Origin: an uncultured bacterium
Lineage (GTDB): Bacteria > Hydrogenedentota > Hydrogenedentia > Hydrogenedentales > Hydrogenedentaceae
DNA: 64,000 nucleotides
Assembly: GCA_938014335.1 (NCBI GenBank)
Contig: CALLRP010000003.1
Location: 1 to 64,000 of the forward strand
Direction of reading: 5' to 3'
The notes below the pieces were generated by a model. It was not told the DNA's origin. It saw only the letters and a program-made list of their open reading frames with translations, and did not search any database. Shown here piece by piece: positions 45,712-54,879 of this stretch (the first letter of the stretch is position 1; each line of letters opens with the position of its first letter). A program made the position numbers and the translations under genes.

Positions 45712-47148
45712 TTATTCTTCCACCACGGTAATTTGTATTCGACCGACAAGAGGTATGAGTTTAATTTGTTCGATAATATCCCCTTCCCCAATTTTGATAT
45801 GGGTTACATCAACCAATGGTTGATTAAATGTTGGATCCACATCAATCCATTTACCTATCCAGACTTTTGCCCATTGATGGAAGTAAAAACCGGGCTTGGG
45901 TGCCTCTACATAAATCAATCCTGCGACTTCTCGTGCCGGGAGCCCTATTGCCCGTGCCAGACCTACAAATAGCAAACTATGTTCTGTACAATCTCCTTCA
46001 CGATGTTTTAAGACATCCAAAGCATTGGTTAACTGTGCAGAGTAAGAAGTCTTCATATTTTCTTTTACCCAGACACATATTTTTTGAACTGCCTCCCATG
46101 CGTCTGTGGTATTCCCAATAATTTCCTTCGCCGTTTTTATCATTTCTGGATGATCACTTTGCACAAAACTACTGGGTTCTGCCCAGCGTTTGACTTCTTC
46201 ATCCTGAACAGGTAATGTTAGTTTGGGTATTGTATCGGGATGTATCTTTTTGGCGGTGAAAATAAACTTATCATTTTCCGTTACAATTTGTTGTCGTTCA
46301 TCACAAAAGAGGTGATTTTCCTTTAAAGGTCCTGTTAAAGTCAATTTTAAAAATTCGCGGTCGCGAGGTTTTGGGATGGATTTATCTACAATGGCTGCAT
46401 TGGATACCAGAACATCATTGCTATAATTTATGTCCTGTGCCACTTCTTTGGGTTCTAAACGCATAGTAAAAATTTCACCTGCAATGTCTTCCAATACCAG
46501 CCCATCTTCTGTGACATAAGAGGTTTGTTCCAGATTAAGTATATTAACTTTTGTCTGAATTTTGTATAACTTTGTTGTCACACCATTAAAAAGCCGTTCT
46601 TCAGTTCCAATAATAGTCGAAATACAGGTGAGTTCCTGTTCATACAAAGGTTCGAATAAAAATGATACTAATTCATCTCCCACTTTGGGTTTTTTTGCCA
46701 TCCACAACTGGAATTTTAATGCATCTTTTAGTTGTTCCTCAGGCAAAGGCAAATAGCGTTCCACACTTTGACCTGCCATCTTTTTTACTAATTTCAATTG
46801 ATTATCTTGCACCTGGGCATGAAATTCTGTCGTTGACAATAAATCTACAAGGGTATAATCTATCGAGATTAATTCTCCTGTATGTGCGTATGTTCTCACG
46901 GAACTTACTTTCATTTCTTGTTTAACCCCACTCATATTCATGCGAAAGGTCCCTTCTTCTGTAAATAAAACGCGTCCCCCTTCCCCAAAGGAAAGGACTT
47001 GTTGCATAAAGCCTACTTTCCCTTGGTTTAGATACAATCCAAACCATCTTTCACCTGTAAATTTTGAAGGGTCTATATTCTCCTGAGCCATAGCACCTGC
47101 ACATAATAAAAGGAGTGCTGTTTGTAATAATGACAACTTAGTATCCAT
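45712..47148 (-). CDS. Exported transglutaminase-like cysteine protease
   Basis: This 478-residue exported protein has a signal peptide ending AGAMAQEN. The C-terminal third is a transglutaminase-like domain with the triad in order: Cys387 in GDCTEH, His424 in YFHQWAKV and Asp438 in WIDVDP. The N-terminal 300 residues are beta-rich and of unknown role. Such proteins occur beside polysaccharide or capsule genes, and the flippase gene lies 17 bases upstream on the same strand. A role in modifying or cross-linking a surface peptide or polymer is an inference. Confidence 0.8.
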   Translation of the reverse strand: MDTKLSLLQTALLLLCAGAMAQENIDPSKFTGERWFGLYLNQGKVGFMQQVLSFGEGGRVLFTEEGTFRMNMSGVKQEMKVSSVRTYAHTGELISIDYTLVDLLSTTEFHAQVQDNQLKLVKKMAGQSVERYLPLPEEQLKDALKFQLWMAKKPKVGDELVSFLFEPLYEQELTCISTIIGTEERLFNGVTTKLYKIQTKVNILNLEQTSYVTEDGLVLEDIAGEIFTMRLEPKEVAQDINYSNDVLVSNAAIVDKSIPKPRDREFLKLTLTGPLKENHLFCDERQQIVTENDKFIFTAKKIHPDTIPKLTLPVQDEEVKRWAEPSSFVQSDHPEMIKTAKEIIGNTTDAWEAVQKICVWVKENMKTSYSAQLTNALDVLKHREGDCTEHSLLFVGLARAIGLPAREVAGLIYVEAPKPGFYFHQWAKVWIGKWIDVDPTFNQPLVDVTHIKIGEGDIIEQIKLIPLVGRIQITVVEE

Positions 47149-47164
47149 GCTATTCCTTTACTAT

Positions 47165-48643
47165 TTAATGTCTATTTTTTATTCCCTTACTTTTCAAAAA
47201 TCGTGTTAACAAATATTCAAAGGGAATAAGGTTAAAGTAATAGGATATTATAAAGAAAACGATTATAAACACGAAATTGATAGCAAACAGGTCTATCGTT
47301 AGAGCATACAGTAAAATATATATGAGGAAAAGACTTTGGGGGAGTACTATTATCTTCAAGTCATATAAAATACAGGTTTTCCTTACCCATATGGTTTGTA
47401 TTAAGTATGAGAAAAAGAAACTTATGAATGAAGCCCATCCAGCACCTACCATACCCATATAAGGTATTAATAGAAAATTCAACCCGAGATTGATACCTAC
47501 CGTTCCTATGTTCGTTATCGTGACTACATAAGGGCGATTCCCCGCAATAAGTGTCTGTCCAGAGATGCCCGATAATACTGCAAAGACAATCCCTGCTAAC
47601 AATGGAACCAAGATAGTGGTAATCTCCATATACTCTTTTGAAAAGAGAAATAGAATTATATATTTTTGGACAAAGGGCAAAAATAGGATTCCAATGAAAC
47701 TTAATATAGCAATGGCATTTTGCGACTGAAGAAAAAACTGCTCCGCATCTTTTTCTCGTTTCTCTGCGAATAATTCTGATATGCGAGGAAGATAGGGTAG
47801 TAGTAAAGCATTGAGCATACGCGAGGCGATATGGCATAGTCTTTTCGCCATTTCATAGATTGCTACCTGTATAGCACTGCCTGTAAGAAATAGCAAAACT
47901 ACAGTATCAAACCGTTGAACGAAATAATTAAGAATAGTATTAATCCACAAGACCCAGCTGAACTTTATTGCAGATATAATTTTACTTTTATCGAATCGCA
48001 AGGAACGTCCGGAGGGTAAAGATTTCCATAAAAGAACAACTGTAAGGAAATAACTTGCAATGTATGCGAAGCAGAGAGATACGATTTTCCCTTTTAATAC
48101 GACTAAAACAAAAACGGAAAATATGACCTGTAATACAGAGGCAATAGCCACACCTATGGCTCTCTTCCCGAAGACCTGAAAACCTGAAAGACTTGACAAT
48201 AGAATATCTCTCAATAACCCCACGATAAACAAGAATGGGACTATCCAGAAATAAGCCAATAGAAGCGAAGAACTATCTGAACTACTGCGAAAAGAAGTAA
48301 TTCCCAGAAGTATCCCCCAAATAGCAAGTATAATTAGAGATACAAAAACAGAATTTAATAGCGAAAATGTGAATAAAGAAGAAGAGAGGTCCCCTTTTGA
48401 TTCGTCCGATGTCCCCCCAATGAGTTTCGGTATGGATACTTGTAATCCATAACCAAAGAAAAGAATAAAACCATCAGACCATACGAGTATCAAAGAGAAA
48501 ATAGCGACTTCTTCTTTACTTAATGATATGGCAAAAAGCTTGCCAACAATTAAGAGTGCTAAAAGATTTATAACCGTGCTAAGCCATGACCAGAATGCCC
48601 CCTCTAATACGCCGGATTTCTTTATCTGTAAGGTATTACTCAT
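47165..48643 (-). CDS. Polysaccharide flippase (Wzx/MATE-like, PST family)
   Basis: This polytopic membrane protein (492 residues, 12-14 helices) exports lipid-linked oligosaccharide repeat units. Typical segments are the first helix GAFWSWLSTVINLLALLIVG, the EVAIFSLILVWSDGF helix, the loop YEMAKRLCHIASRMLNALLLPYLPR around the middle, and the ISGQTLIAGNRPYVV helix. The next gene upstream on the same strand encodes a Wzz-like protein 50 bases away, supporting a surface-polysaccharide locus. The glycosyltransferases and polymerase are not in this window. Confidence 0.85.
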   Translation of the reverse strand: MSNTLQIKKSGVLEGAFWSWLSTVINLLALLIVGKLFAISLSKEEVAIFSLILVWSDGFILFFGYGLQVSIPKLIGGTSDESKGDLSSSLFTFSLLNSVFVSLIILAIWGILLGITSFRSSSDSSSLLLAYFWIVPFLFIVGLLRDILLSSLSGFQVFGKRAIGVAIASVLQVIFSVFVLVVLKGKIVSLCFAYIASYFLTVVLLWKSLPSGRSLRFDKSKIISAIKFSWVLWINTILNYFVQRFDTVVLLFLTGSAIQVAIYEMAKRLCHIASRMLNALLLPYLPRISELFAEKREKDAEQFFLQSQNAIAILSFIGILFLPFVQKYIILFLFSKEYMEITTILVPLLAGIVFAVLSGISGQTLIAGNRPYVVTITNIGTVGINLGLNFLLIPYMGMVGAGWASFISFFFSYLIQTIWVRKTCILYDLKIIVLPQSLFLIYILLYALTIDLFAINFVFIIVFFIISYYFNLIPFEYLLTRFLKSKGIKNRH

Positions 48644-48693
48644 GAACCCAAATTCATCTTAATAAAATTTATAACTCCATTTTTCTTGCATTT

Positions 48694-49890
48694 TCAGGAA
48701 GGAAGGGATAATTCTTTTTCAAATTTATCGAGGTAGTAATTAGCTACAAGCAGTCCTATATATATCGTCGGTACTGCAACCGCTGTTAAAACCATCACAG
48801 ATAAGATATATAAAGTTCGAGGAGGACCTGATTTCTGTCGAGGGGTTAATGCTTTAGAAGCAACACGCAATTCGCTTTGAGATTTTTCAAGATTTGCCAG
48901 AGCGTTTTGATATGTAATACTCAGATTTTCTACCATTTGTTTTAATAAAAGTTGCTCATCCTCTAAAAATTGTTTTTCCTGCTTTTTCTCTGCATAAGTT
49001 TTTCGTAAATTGGCAATTTCTTGTTCTAATTCTGATACCTGTTTTTGTAAAGCTTCTTTTTGAGATGACTTTAAGGATAACTCTTTTTTTAATAGGTTTA
49101 TATCGTTTGTTAGATTGTCTGTTCCTGGTAACGGTGTTCGTTCAGGTTGCTCTTGGGAACCTAACTCCATTTCTTTTGCTAACTGTTCCATCTCTAAATT
49201 AAGATTTACTTGCTGGATCTTAAATGAAGTAATCTGATTTTCAAGTTCCTGAATTCGCATCTCAACGCTGGGCAGATGATAACTTCCTTCCAATTGTTCC
49301 AGAGTTTTCCTGTTATTAGCAAGGGCATTCTTTTTTTCATTCAGTGTTTTCTCAAGGTAAGCCACCCCATCCTTCAATGGTTCCTGTCGAAGCAATTCAA
49401 TTTTCGCCATCCCTAAATTTGCCCAGTAATTGCAGATATCCGCAGATAATTCTGGATTTTTAGAGGTAAATTGCAATTGGATAATGCGTTGATATTGTAT
49501 TTGGTTAGTCCCCTGGAAGAAGATTTTTGATTTAATGGACATAGATTTACGCAGTTTAGTCCGACTTAATTTAACATCTTTATATTCATCTTTCTGAGTG
49601 AGATAAAGAAGCACTTCTTCGACAATCTCATCCGAGCTAAATATTTGTTCATAGTCGGGCATAGGAAAAGAAGGAATATCATTGAGAGTAAGAAAACTAA
49701 CACGATAAGGAGTATCTTCTCTGCCAGATATAATGCTGGGAATGTAATCCCTCGAATTTAATGGGACGGGTGTCATTACCAGTAGAGCTGTTGCCGTATA
49801 GTAATTATCCATCATGAGGGTAATACCCGCCGTAATAACACCTACAATAAGTGTAGATAAGACAGTAATAAAGATTATTCTCCGTATCAT
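48694..49890 (-). CDS. Polysaccharide co-polymerase (Wzz-like), kinase-less
   Basis: This 398-residue membrane protein has one N-terminal helix (about residues 4-26) and one C-terminal helix (about 350-375). Between them lies a long coiled-coil (about 165-325) rich in Glu, Gln, Lys and Leu. That is the layout of chain-length regulators in surface-polysaccharide export. No BY-kinase Walker motifs are attached, so any kinase partner must be a separate gene. It is the first of the three-gene minus-strand group (Wzz-like, flippase, transglutaminase-like). The PilZ gene is divergent from it. Confidence 0.7.
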   Translation of the reverse strand: MIRRIIFITVLSTLIVGVITAGITLMMDNYYTATALLVMTPVPLNSRDYIPSIISGREDTPYRVSFLTLNDIPSFPMPDYEQIFSSDEIVEEVLLYLTQKDEYKDVKLSRTKLRKSMSIKSKIFFQGTNQIQYQRIIQLQFTSKNPELSADICNYWANLGMAKIELLRQEPLKDGVAYLEKTLNEKKNALANNRKTLEQLEGSYHLPSVEMRIQELENQITSFKIQQVNLNLEMEQLAKEMELGSQEQPERTPLPGTDNLTNDINLLKKELSLKSSQKEALQKQVSELEQEIANLRKTYAEKKQEKQFLEDEQLLLKQMVENLSITYQNALANLEKSQSELRVASKALTPRQKSGPPRTLYILSVMVLTAVAVPTIYIGLLVANYYLDKFEKELSLPS

Positions 49891-50013
49891 ATTCGTTCCT
49901 TAAAAATGATTAATAAATTTGAAAAACATTCAGGTAGAATTATAAGTGAAATTAATGACACTTACAAAATAATTCTGATGAATTTTATATAGATTTATGT
50001 TATGATGATAGTT

Positions 50014-50031
50014 GGCAATAAATTTATTGCC
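50014..50031. promoter_or_regulatory. 18-bp perfect palindrome at the PilZ transcription start
   Basis: GGCAATAAATTTATTGCC is a perfect palindrome lying just after a TATGAT -10-like box at 50001-50006, between the PilZ gene and the divergent polysaccharide genes. It could be an operator for a dimeric regulator or a short 5' hairpin. Confidence 0.45.
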
Positions 50032-50052
50032 TCTTATGTAGGAGATAAAGCC

Positions 50053-50505
50053 ATGCCAAAGCCTAAAGGGAAAGAAGAAAAAAGAACAGAAGCAAATGAA
50101 AAATCGCAGAGGCAGGATTTGAGAGAGTTTACCCGATGTAATATATGTTTAAAAGCGGAAGTGCGTCTCGCTAATGGTATCCTATTGGAAGGGGAAACAG
50201 AGAATATTAGTATGAAGGGATTATGGTTCCGTACAGAAAAGACTTTTCCGAAGGATACACCGGTCAAAATTCATCTTTATCTTTCAGGGACACAAGACAA
50301 GGAAGCTCTGGATATTCGAGGCTCGGTCGTTCGTATCGAAGCGGATGGAATGGGTATTTGCTTCGAAGAAATCGATTCGGATAGTGTAGAACACCTACAA
50401 CGGTTACTGATGTATAATGCTATAGAAATAGATAAAATGCATCAAGAATTTGAAGAGCACTTAGGCTTAAAGAAATATAATAAATCTGTGACCTTTGACA
50501 CATGA
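50053..50505 (+). CDS. PilZ-domain protein
   Basis: This is a cytoplasmic protein of about 150 residues with a charged N-terminal tail and one PilZ domain. The c-di-GMP-binding pattern is present: an Arg-rich RQDLREFTR before the barrel and NISMKGLWF (D/N-x-S-x2-G) inside it. It probably senses c-di-GMP. Its position opposite the Wzz-flippase group suggests a link to surface polysaccharide, though this is an inference. I chose the ATG at 50053, eight bases after AGGAG; an upstream in-frame start at 50002 would place the palindrome inside the gene. Confidence 0.8.
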   Translation: MPKPKGKEEKRTEANEKSQRQDLREFTRCNICLKAEVRLANGILLEGETENISMKGLWFRTEKTFPKDTPVKIHLYLSGTQDKEALDIRGSVVRIEADGMGICFEEIDSDSVEHLQRLLMYNAIEIDKMHQEFEEHLGLKKYNKSVTFDT

Positions 50506-50529
50506 TGCAGGTAGTAGGTATTTATATAT

Positions 50530-52536
50530 ATGTCTGTGCAGGGCAATTACAAAGATAATAGGGTTGTTTTTACATTAAAACCGTGGGCTTTACAATTTGG
50601 AAAGCAGTTTTTCCGTTTACAATCGGATATCCTATCTCTTCCTCATATCTCAGAAAAACAGCAAACCATCATTGTCCCCATATATTACACAATAACTGAT
50701 TTTTTACTGCTACCCGTTCTACTCAAAAACAAATTAAATACTGAATTAAAAATTATTGTCCCTACTCATTTAATCAATACTCCTCTGGGAAATTACATTT
50801 CCCAAAGAGGGCTTGACAGTTATAACATACAAAATGATTTGCAGAGATGGTTATCTGACTTGCAACAACAAAATATCTGCTTCCTTTGGTTCCCTCAAAA
50901 GGGATTTGTCAGCAAAGAACAAGGATTAAAATACCGTTTAGGACTGGAGCCCATCGAAGGACTCCTCAATCAGATTCAAATAGAATATAAAACACTATGG
51001 GGAATAGAAAATCATCTGAAAAGAAATTATTATTTCATTAACGCTCATTATTATCCCTCTGTTTTTGATAATAATCCCTTAGAGAATATTTGCGATATTT
51101 CTTACGAAGAATTAGCATACGGTGCCTTAAAAGAATTTGATGTTCAAAATACATTGTTAGATGAGAATCATATTATTGAAGTAGTATTTCAAGAATATTC
51201 AGACTTATCAAAGACAAATATTAATGCCACAGAAATACAAAATCTACTTCATCTGTTTCATGGAAAATGTTCCCCTGATTTTGAAGGGTTGTTATATAAA
51301 CTGGTTACACATCTATTCCCTACCCATTACTCATGGAAAAATTTCCGCAATCGCTTTCTATCTTTATTAGAGGTAACCATAGAAAAACAAGGAAGTCCTA
51401 TTAGAGATGCTCTAAAAATCATCTACAAAAAAATCTCCACAGGTGAAGATTTTCCCCCATGGGATAGAATGCTGGAATTTCTGGAAAAACAGAGATTATG
51501 TAAAAAAGAAATTGAGGGTATTCGTATCAAAGCAACGAAATCTTTCAGGGAACAGATAAAAAGTGTGTTTTTTTCATTAATTTCCTTTAGCAATCAAAAT
51601 TCAGACACAGAAAAAGCCCTTTTTCGCAAGATAAAATGGAGTCCAAACTTTATACTTTCTTATACCATAGCAAAGAAATTTTATGAAGAAGACAATAAAA
51701 TCTTTGAAGAAGACTTTACCCGTTCTTTTCATCCAGAATGGAGTAAAAATGCAGATGTGGGCAGACCTTTTTTCCACCATGTAATAGGTTCTCGCATAGG
51801 GATTGTTCTTTCGCATGGATACCTTTCTGCCCCGATGGAAATAAAAGCCTTGGCGGATTATCTATACCGACAAGGATATTCCGTCTATGGTATTCGTATG
51901 AAAGGGCATGGCACATCACCACTGGATTTAGCTCATTCAACACATGAAGAATGGTATTCTGCTCTAAATAGAGGTATCGCTTGCTTACGAGCCCGTTGCG
52001 AAAAAGTCTTTCTATGTGGCTTCTCCGCAGGTGGATGCCTGGTCCTCTCTGCTTCAGCCCATATGCAGAAAGAAATTGAAGGTGTTATTAGTATCTCCGC
52101 TCCCTTAAAATTACAAAATTATGCAATTAACCTTGTGCCAACAATTTCTACACTCAATTTAGTATTGAAAAAGTTTGGGGGGAGTGGTTGGGAATTATTT
52201 GACCATCACCCTGAAAATCCTCATATTAATTATCAAAAAAATCCATTGGCAGGGTTACAGCAACTTCGCCTTCTTATGGAAAAAACAGAAGAACTCTTAC
52301 CACAAGTAACAGTTCCCACATTAATTATTCAAGGGTCCAACGACACAACAGTAAATCCCGATAGTGCCCATATTATTTTTCAGTCTATTTCATCCGAGCA
52401 GAAAAAACTGATATTCTTTAATCGTACTCGTCACGGTATTCTGAATGGTCCCGGTAGCGAAGAGATTTTTATTACAGTGAACCAATTTATCAAGGAGATA
52501 ACACAAAATAAGGTAACAGGAACAACAATTATATAG
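50530..52536 (+). CDS. Two-part protein with C-terminal alpha/beta-hydrolase lipase domain
   Basis: The protein has 668 residues and no signal peptide. The C-terminal 250 residues are a carboxylesterase or monoacylglycerol-lipase-like domain: SHGYLSAPMEIKALADYL, GMKGHGTS-like oxyanion region, nucleophile in GFSAGG, Asp in QGSNDTTVN, and His in TRHGIL. The N-terminal 400 residues are unassigned. A segment around IIVPIYYTITDFLLLPVLL loosely recalls glycerol-phosphate acyltransferases, but the H-x4-D motif is missing. The acyl-CoA dehydrogenase gene follows after ten bases, so a role in lipid breakdown or remodelling is plausible. Confidence 0.55.
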   Translation: MSVQGNYKDNRVVFTLKPWALQFGKQFFRLQSDILSLPHISEKQQTIIVPIYYTITDFLLLPVLLKNKLNTELKIIVPTHLINTPLGNYISQRGLDSYNIQNDLQRWLSDLQQQNICFLWFPQKGFVSKEQGLKYRLGLEPIEGLLNQIQIEYKTLWGIENHLKRNYYFINAHYYPSVFDNNPLENICDISYEELAYGALKEFDVQNTLLDENHIIEVVFQEYSDLSKTNINATEIQNLLHLFHGKCSPDFEGLLYKLVTHLFPTHYSWKNFRNRFLSLLEVTIEKQGSPIRDALKIIYKKISTGEDFPPWDRMLEFLEKQRLCKKEIEGIRIKATKSFREQIKSVFFSLISFSNQNSDTEKALFRKIKWSPNFILSYTIAKKFYEEDNKIFEEDFTRSFHPEWSKNADVGRPFFHHVIGSRIGIVLSHGYLSAPMEIKALADYLYRQGYSVYGIRMKGHGTSPLDLAHSTHEEWYSALNRGIACLRARCEKVFLCGFSAGGCLVLSASAHMQKEIEGVISISAPLKLQNYAINLVPTISTLNLVLKKFGGSGWELFDHHPENPHINYQKNPLAGLQQLRLLMEKTEELLPQVTVPTLIIQGSNDTTVNPDSAHIIFQSISSEQKKLIFFNRTRHGILNGPGSEEIFITVNQFIKEITQNKVTGTTII

Positions 52537-52546
52537 GAGATTAAAA

Positions 52547-53794
52547 ATGTTTGACTATATGATGACCGAAGAACAAATCAAACTGCGGGATGAAGCACGG
52601 GCATTAGCCAAATGGGTGCCCCGTGAACTTATTTTGGATATGGATATGGAAAAGATACAATTCCCACGAGAATTTTTAAAAGAAGCGGGGAAAAGAAACC
52701 TTTTGGGAATTCGTATCCCAAAAGAATATGGCGGACGAGGATTAAAGTGGGTAGATGATATTATTGTTGCGGAAGAAGTCGGTGTTGCTAGTTATTCATT
52801 AGCCTGTTTGTGGGGTGTAGGGGGCGATATAGTGGCGGAAGCCATCGTCGAATTTGGTTGTGAGGAATTAAAAAAAGAAGTGGTTGTCCCTTTACTTAAA
52901 GGTGAAGTATGCGCTGCAGAATGTCTAACAGAGCCCCGTGGAGGTTCTGATTTCTTTGGCACAACAACAAAAGCACGAAAAGTGGGTGGAGACTGGGTCA
53001 TTACAGGACAAAAACGCTTTATTGTTGGGGCAGAAGGAGCAGATTGGTTCATGGTTTATGCTGTTACAAATCCTGAAGGACAAGACCATGAACGATTGAC
53101 CTGTTTCATGGTTCCACGAACAAAAGGCGTAGAGACAAAATATCTATACGGTCTTATGGGTGTGCGAGGAGGAGGAGCAGGCAGGCTTATCTTGAATGAA
53201 GTAAAAGTCCCTGAACGCTATGCCCTAAATCGAGTAAATGGGGGATTTGATGTCTTTGTGCGAAATATGATTCCGGAACGGTTGGGGACTTCCGCTATGA
53301 CAATAGGCTCCGTCCGACCTGCTATAGAAATCGCTACACGATATACATCCCGCCGTAAAGCATTTGGACAACCCATCGCCAACTTTCAGGCGGTCGGTTT
53401 CAAAGTAGCGGATAGCGTCATGCTTCTCGATGCCTCTCGTGCTATGGTTTACGCTACTGCAAGAGCAGTCGATTCCGGCAAGGTTCATCACGGACGCGTT
53501 CGACGCATGATTTCAGAAACCAAAAAATTTGTGACAGAATCTGCCTGGACAATCGCTAACAATTGCATGCAGGTATTAGGAGGTATAGGATACACCAATA
53601 TTTACCCATTAGAGCGGATTGTCCGCGATATTCGTTTATCTATGATTTGGGTCGGAACGAACGAAGTTATGGACTTGATTATCCAGAATGAGTGGTATAA
53701 AGAATGCCTTCGCGGAGGAATTGAAGCGAGTACCCGCAATGTCGAACTCGATGCCCCTCAAGCCGACCAGACCGATGAAAAAGTATTTGAGTAA
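52547..53794 (+). CDS. Acyl-CoA dehydrogenase
   Basis: This FAD-dependent enzyme of beta-oxidation or amino-acid catabolism has 415 residues. It shows the ACAD fold landmarks: CLTEPRGGSD, then WVITGQKRFIVGA, and the C-terminal YTSRRKAFGQPI and QVLGGIGYTN blocks. The usual Glu of the Y-E-G-T motif is Val in WVGTNEV. Aligning the NGGFDVFVRNMIPERLG region with isovaleryl- and long-chain enzymes puts Glu244 at their catalytic-base position. It is therefore probably active and of that type. The gene ends before a bidirectional terminator. Confidence 0.9.
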   Translation: MFDYMMTEEQIKLRDEARALAKWVPRELILDMDMEKIQFPREFLKEAGKRNLLGIRIPKEYGGRGLKWVDDIIVAEEVGVASYSLACLWGVGGDIVAEAIVEFGCEELKKEVVVPLLKGEVCAAECLTEPRGGSDFFGTTTKARKVGGDWVITGQKRFIVGAEGADWFMVYAVTNPEGQDHERLTCFMVPRTKGVETKYLYGLMGVRGGGAGRLILNEVKVPERYALNRVNGGFDVFVRNMIPERLGTSAMTIGSVRPAIEIATRYTSRRKAFGQPIANFQAVGFKVADSVMLLDASRAMVYATARAVDSGKVHHGRVRRMISETKKFVTESAWTIANNCMQVLGGIGYTNIYPLERIVRDIRLSMIWVGTNEVMDLIIQNEWYKECLRGGIEASTRNVELDAPQADQTDEKVFE

Positions 53795-53828
53795 GTTTAG
53801 CACGGCTAAAAAAACTCATTAGTAAGAT

Positions 53829-53869
53829 AAAAAAGTACAGAGGGGAAATATATCCCTCTGTACTTTTTT
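53829..53869. terminator. Bidirectional intrinsic terminator
   Basis: AAAAGTACAGAGGG (53831-53844) pairs with CCCTCTGTACTTTT (53854-53867), with A and T runs on either side. It lies between the convergent acyl-CoA dehydrogenase and Hsp20 genes. Confidence 0.9.
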
Positions 53870-53912
53870 GTTTTAAATGGCGGTAGGGCATCAAAACGAG
53901 CCTGTGTATGGG

Positions 53913-54395
53913 TTAACTAACTTTAATCTCGATGCGGTGTGCCTTAGCTGATTCGCTTTTGGGTAAGCGAACCTGGAGAACACCATTCTTATAATTCGCC
54001 TCGGTTTTTTCCGCAATGATTTCACAGGGTAATGGGATAACGCGTGAGAAGGAGCCGTACTGGCATTCCGCATAGTAGTAAGAACGGTCCTTCTTCTCCT
54101 GCTGGAATTTTTTCTCACCCCGCAGGATGAGGCGTTGCCCTTGAAGCTCGACCTGGAAATCTTTTTCGGATAAACCCGGCATTTCTGCATTGATGATAAC
54201 TTCATCATCCGTCTCCTCCACATCCACCGCAGGGAATGTAGAAGTGTTAAACCAATCAAAGAAGAACGGTTCTTGCGTAAGTAGACCTCCTGTTTCCTTG
54301 CGGGTTGTTAAAAAACGGTCAAACCAGTTATTAAAGGTTTGGCGTAGGTCGTTTATTTTTTCCTTTATTTGGATAGGAACCAATGTATTACGCAT
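53913..54395 (-). CDS. Small heat-shock protein Hsp20, third copy
   Basis: This ATP-independent holdase chaperone has about 160 residues. The alpha-crystallin domain (about residues 50-145) contains DEVIINAEMPGL, the diagnostic NGVLQVRLPK near the end, and the C-terminal I-E-I motif. The start ATG at 54395 follows an AGGAGGTGAGG ribosome site; a GTG three codons upstream lies within that site. The three Hsp20 proteins share the ending pattern E-S-A-K-x-x-x-I, which indicates tandem duplication with divergence. Confidence 0.92.
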   Translation of the reverse strand: MRNTLVPIQIKEKINDLRQTFNNWFDRFLTTRKETGGLLTQEPFFFDWFNTSTFPAVDVEETDDEVIINAEMPGLSEKDFQVELQGQRLILRGEKKFQQEKKDRSYYYAECQYGSFSRVIPLPCEIIAEKTEANYKNGVLQVRLPKSESAKAHRIEIKVS

Positions 54396-54459
54396 AAACC
54401 TCACCTCCTTTATTATTTTACAAGGCAGATTCGTTGGTACGAACCTGCCCGTTTGTTTC

Positions 54460-54858
54460 TTAACTGACTGTTACAGAAATTTGTTTGGGTTTGGCCGATT
54501 CTTTCTTGGGTAGATGGATAATTAACACACCGTTTTTCATTTCTGCTTTAATCTTCTCCTGGTCTGTCTTATCACTCAACTGGAACTGACGGAAGTAAGG
54601 ATATAATTCAAACTCCCGATAAGTCGGGTCAATAGTTAACTGGCTTTTTGCAACTGCCTTGATAGTCAGAATATCATTTTCTACCTGAATCTGGACATCC
54701 TCTTTATGGACGCCAGGCAAATCGGCAATAACTGTTAAGCCTTCTGGCGATTCAAAGATGTCCACAGGGGGGCGGAGTGTTTTAGAACTGTCCCGTGTAT
54801 CGGGAACCTGTTTAGATTGGGTTTTGACAGGGATTGTTGTTTCTTTCATAACCAACAC
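54460..54858 (-). CDS. Small heat-shock protein Hsp20, second copy
   Basis: This is a holdase chaperone of 132 residues, the shortest of the three. The alpha-crystallin domain starts near residue 30 (PPVDIFESPEGLTVIADLPG) and ends NGVLIIHLPK, with the short C-terminal I-S-V motif. The ribosome site is AAGGAGG. It lies 21 bases after the first copy on the same strand. Confidence 0.92.
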   Translation of the reverse strand: MLVMKETTIPVKTQSKQVPDTRDSSKTLRPPVDIFESPEGLTVIADLPGVHKEDVQIQVENDILTIKAVAKSQLTIDPTYREFELYPYFRQFQLSDKTDQEKIKAEMKNGVLIIHLPKKESAKPKQISVTVS

Positions 54859-54879
54859 CTCCTTGTTCGTTTTAAGTTA

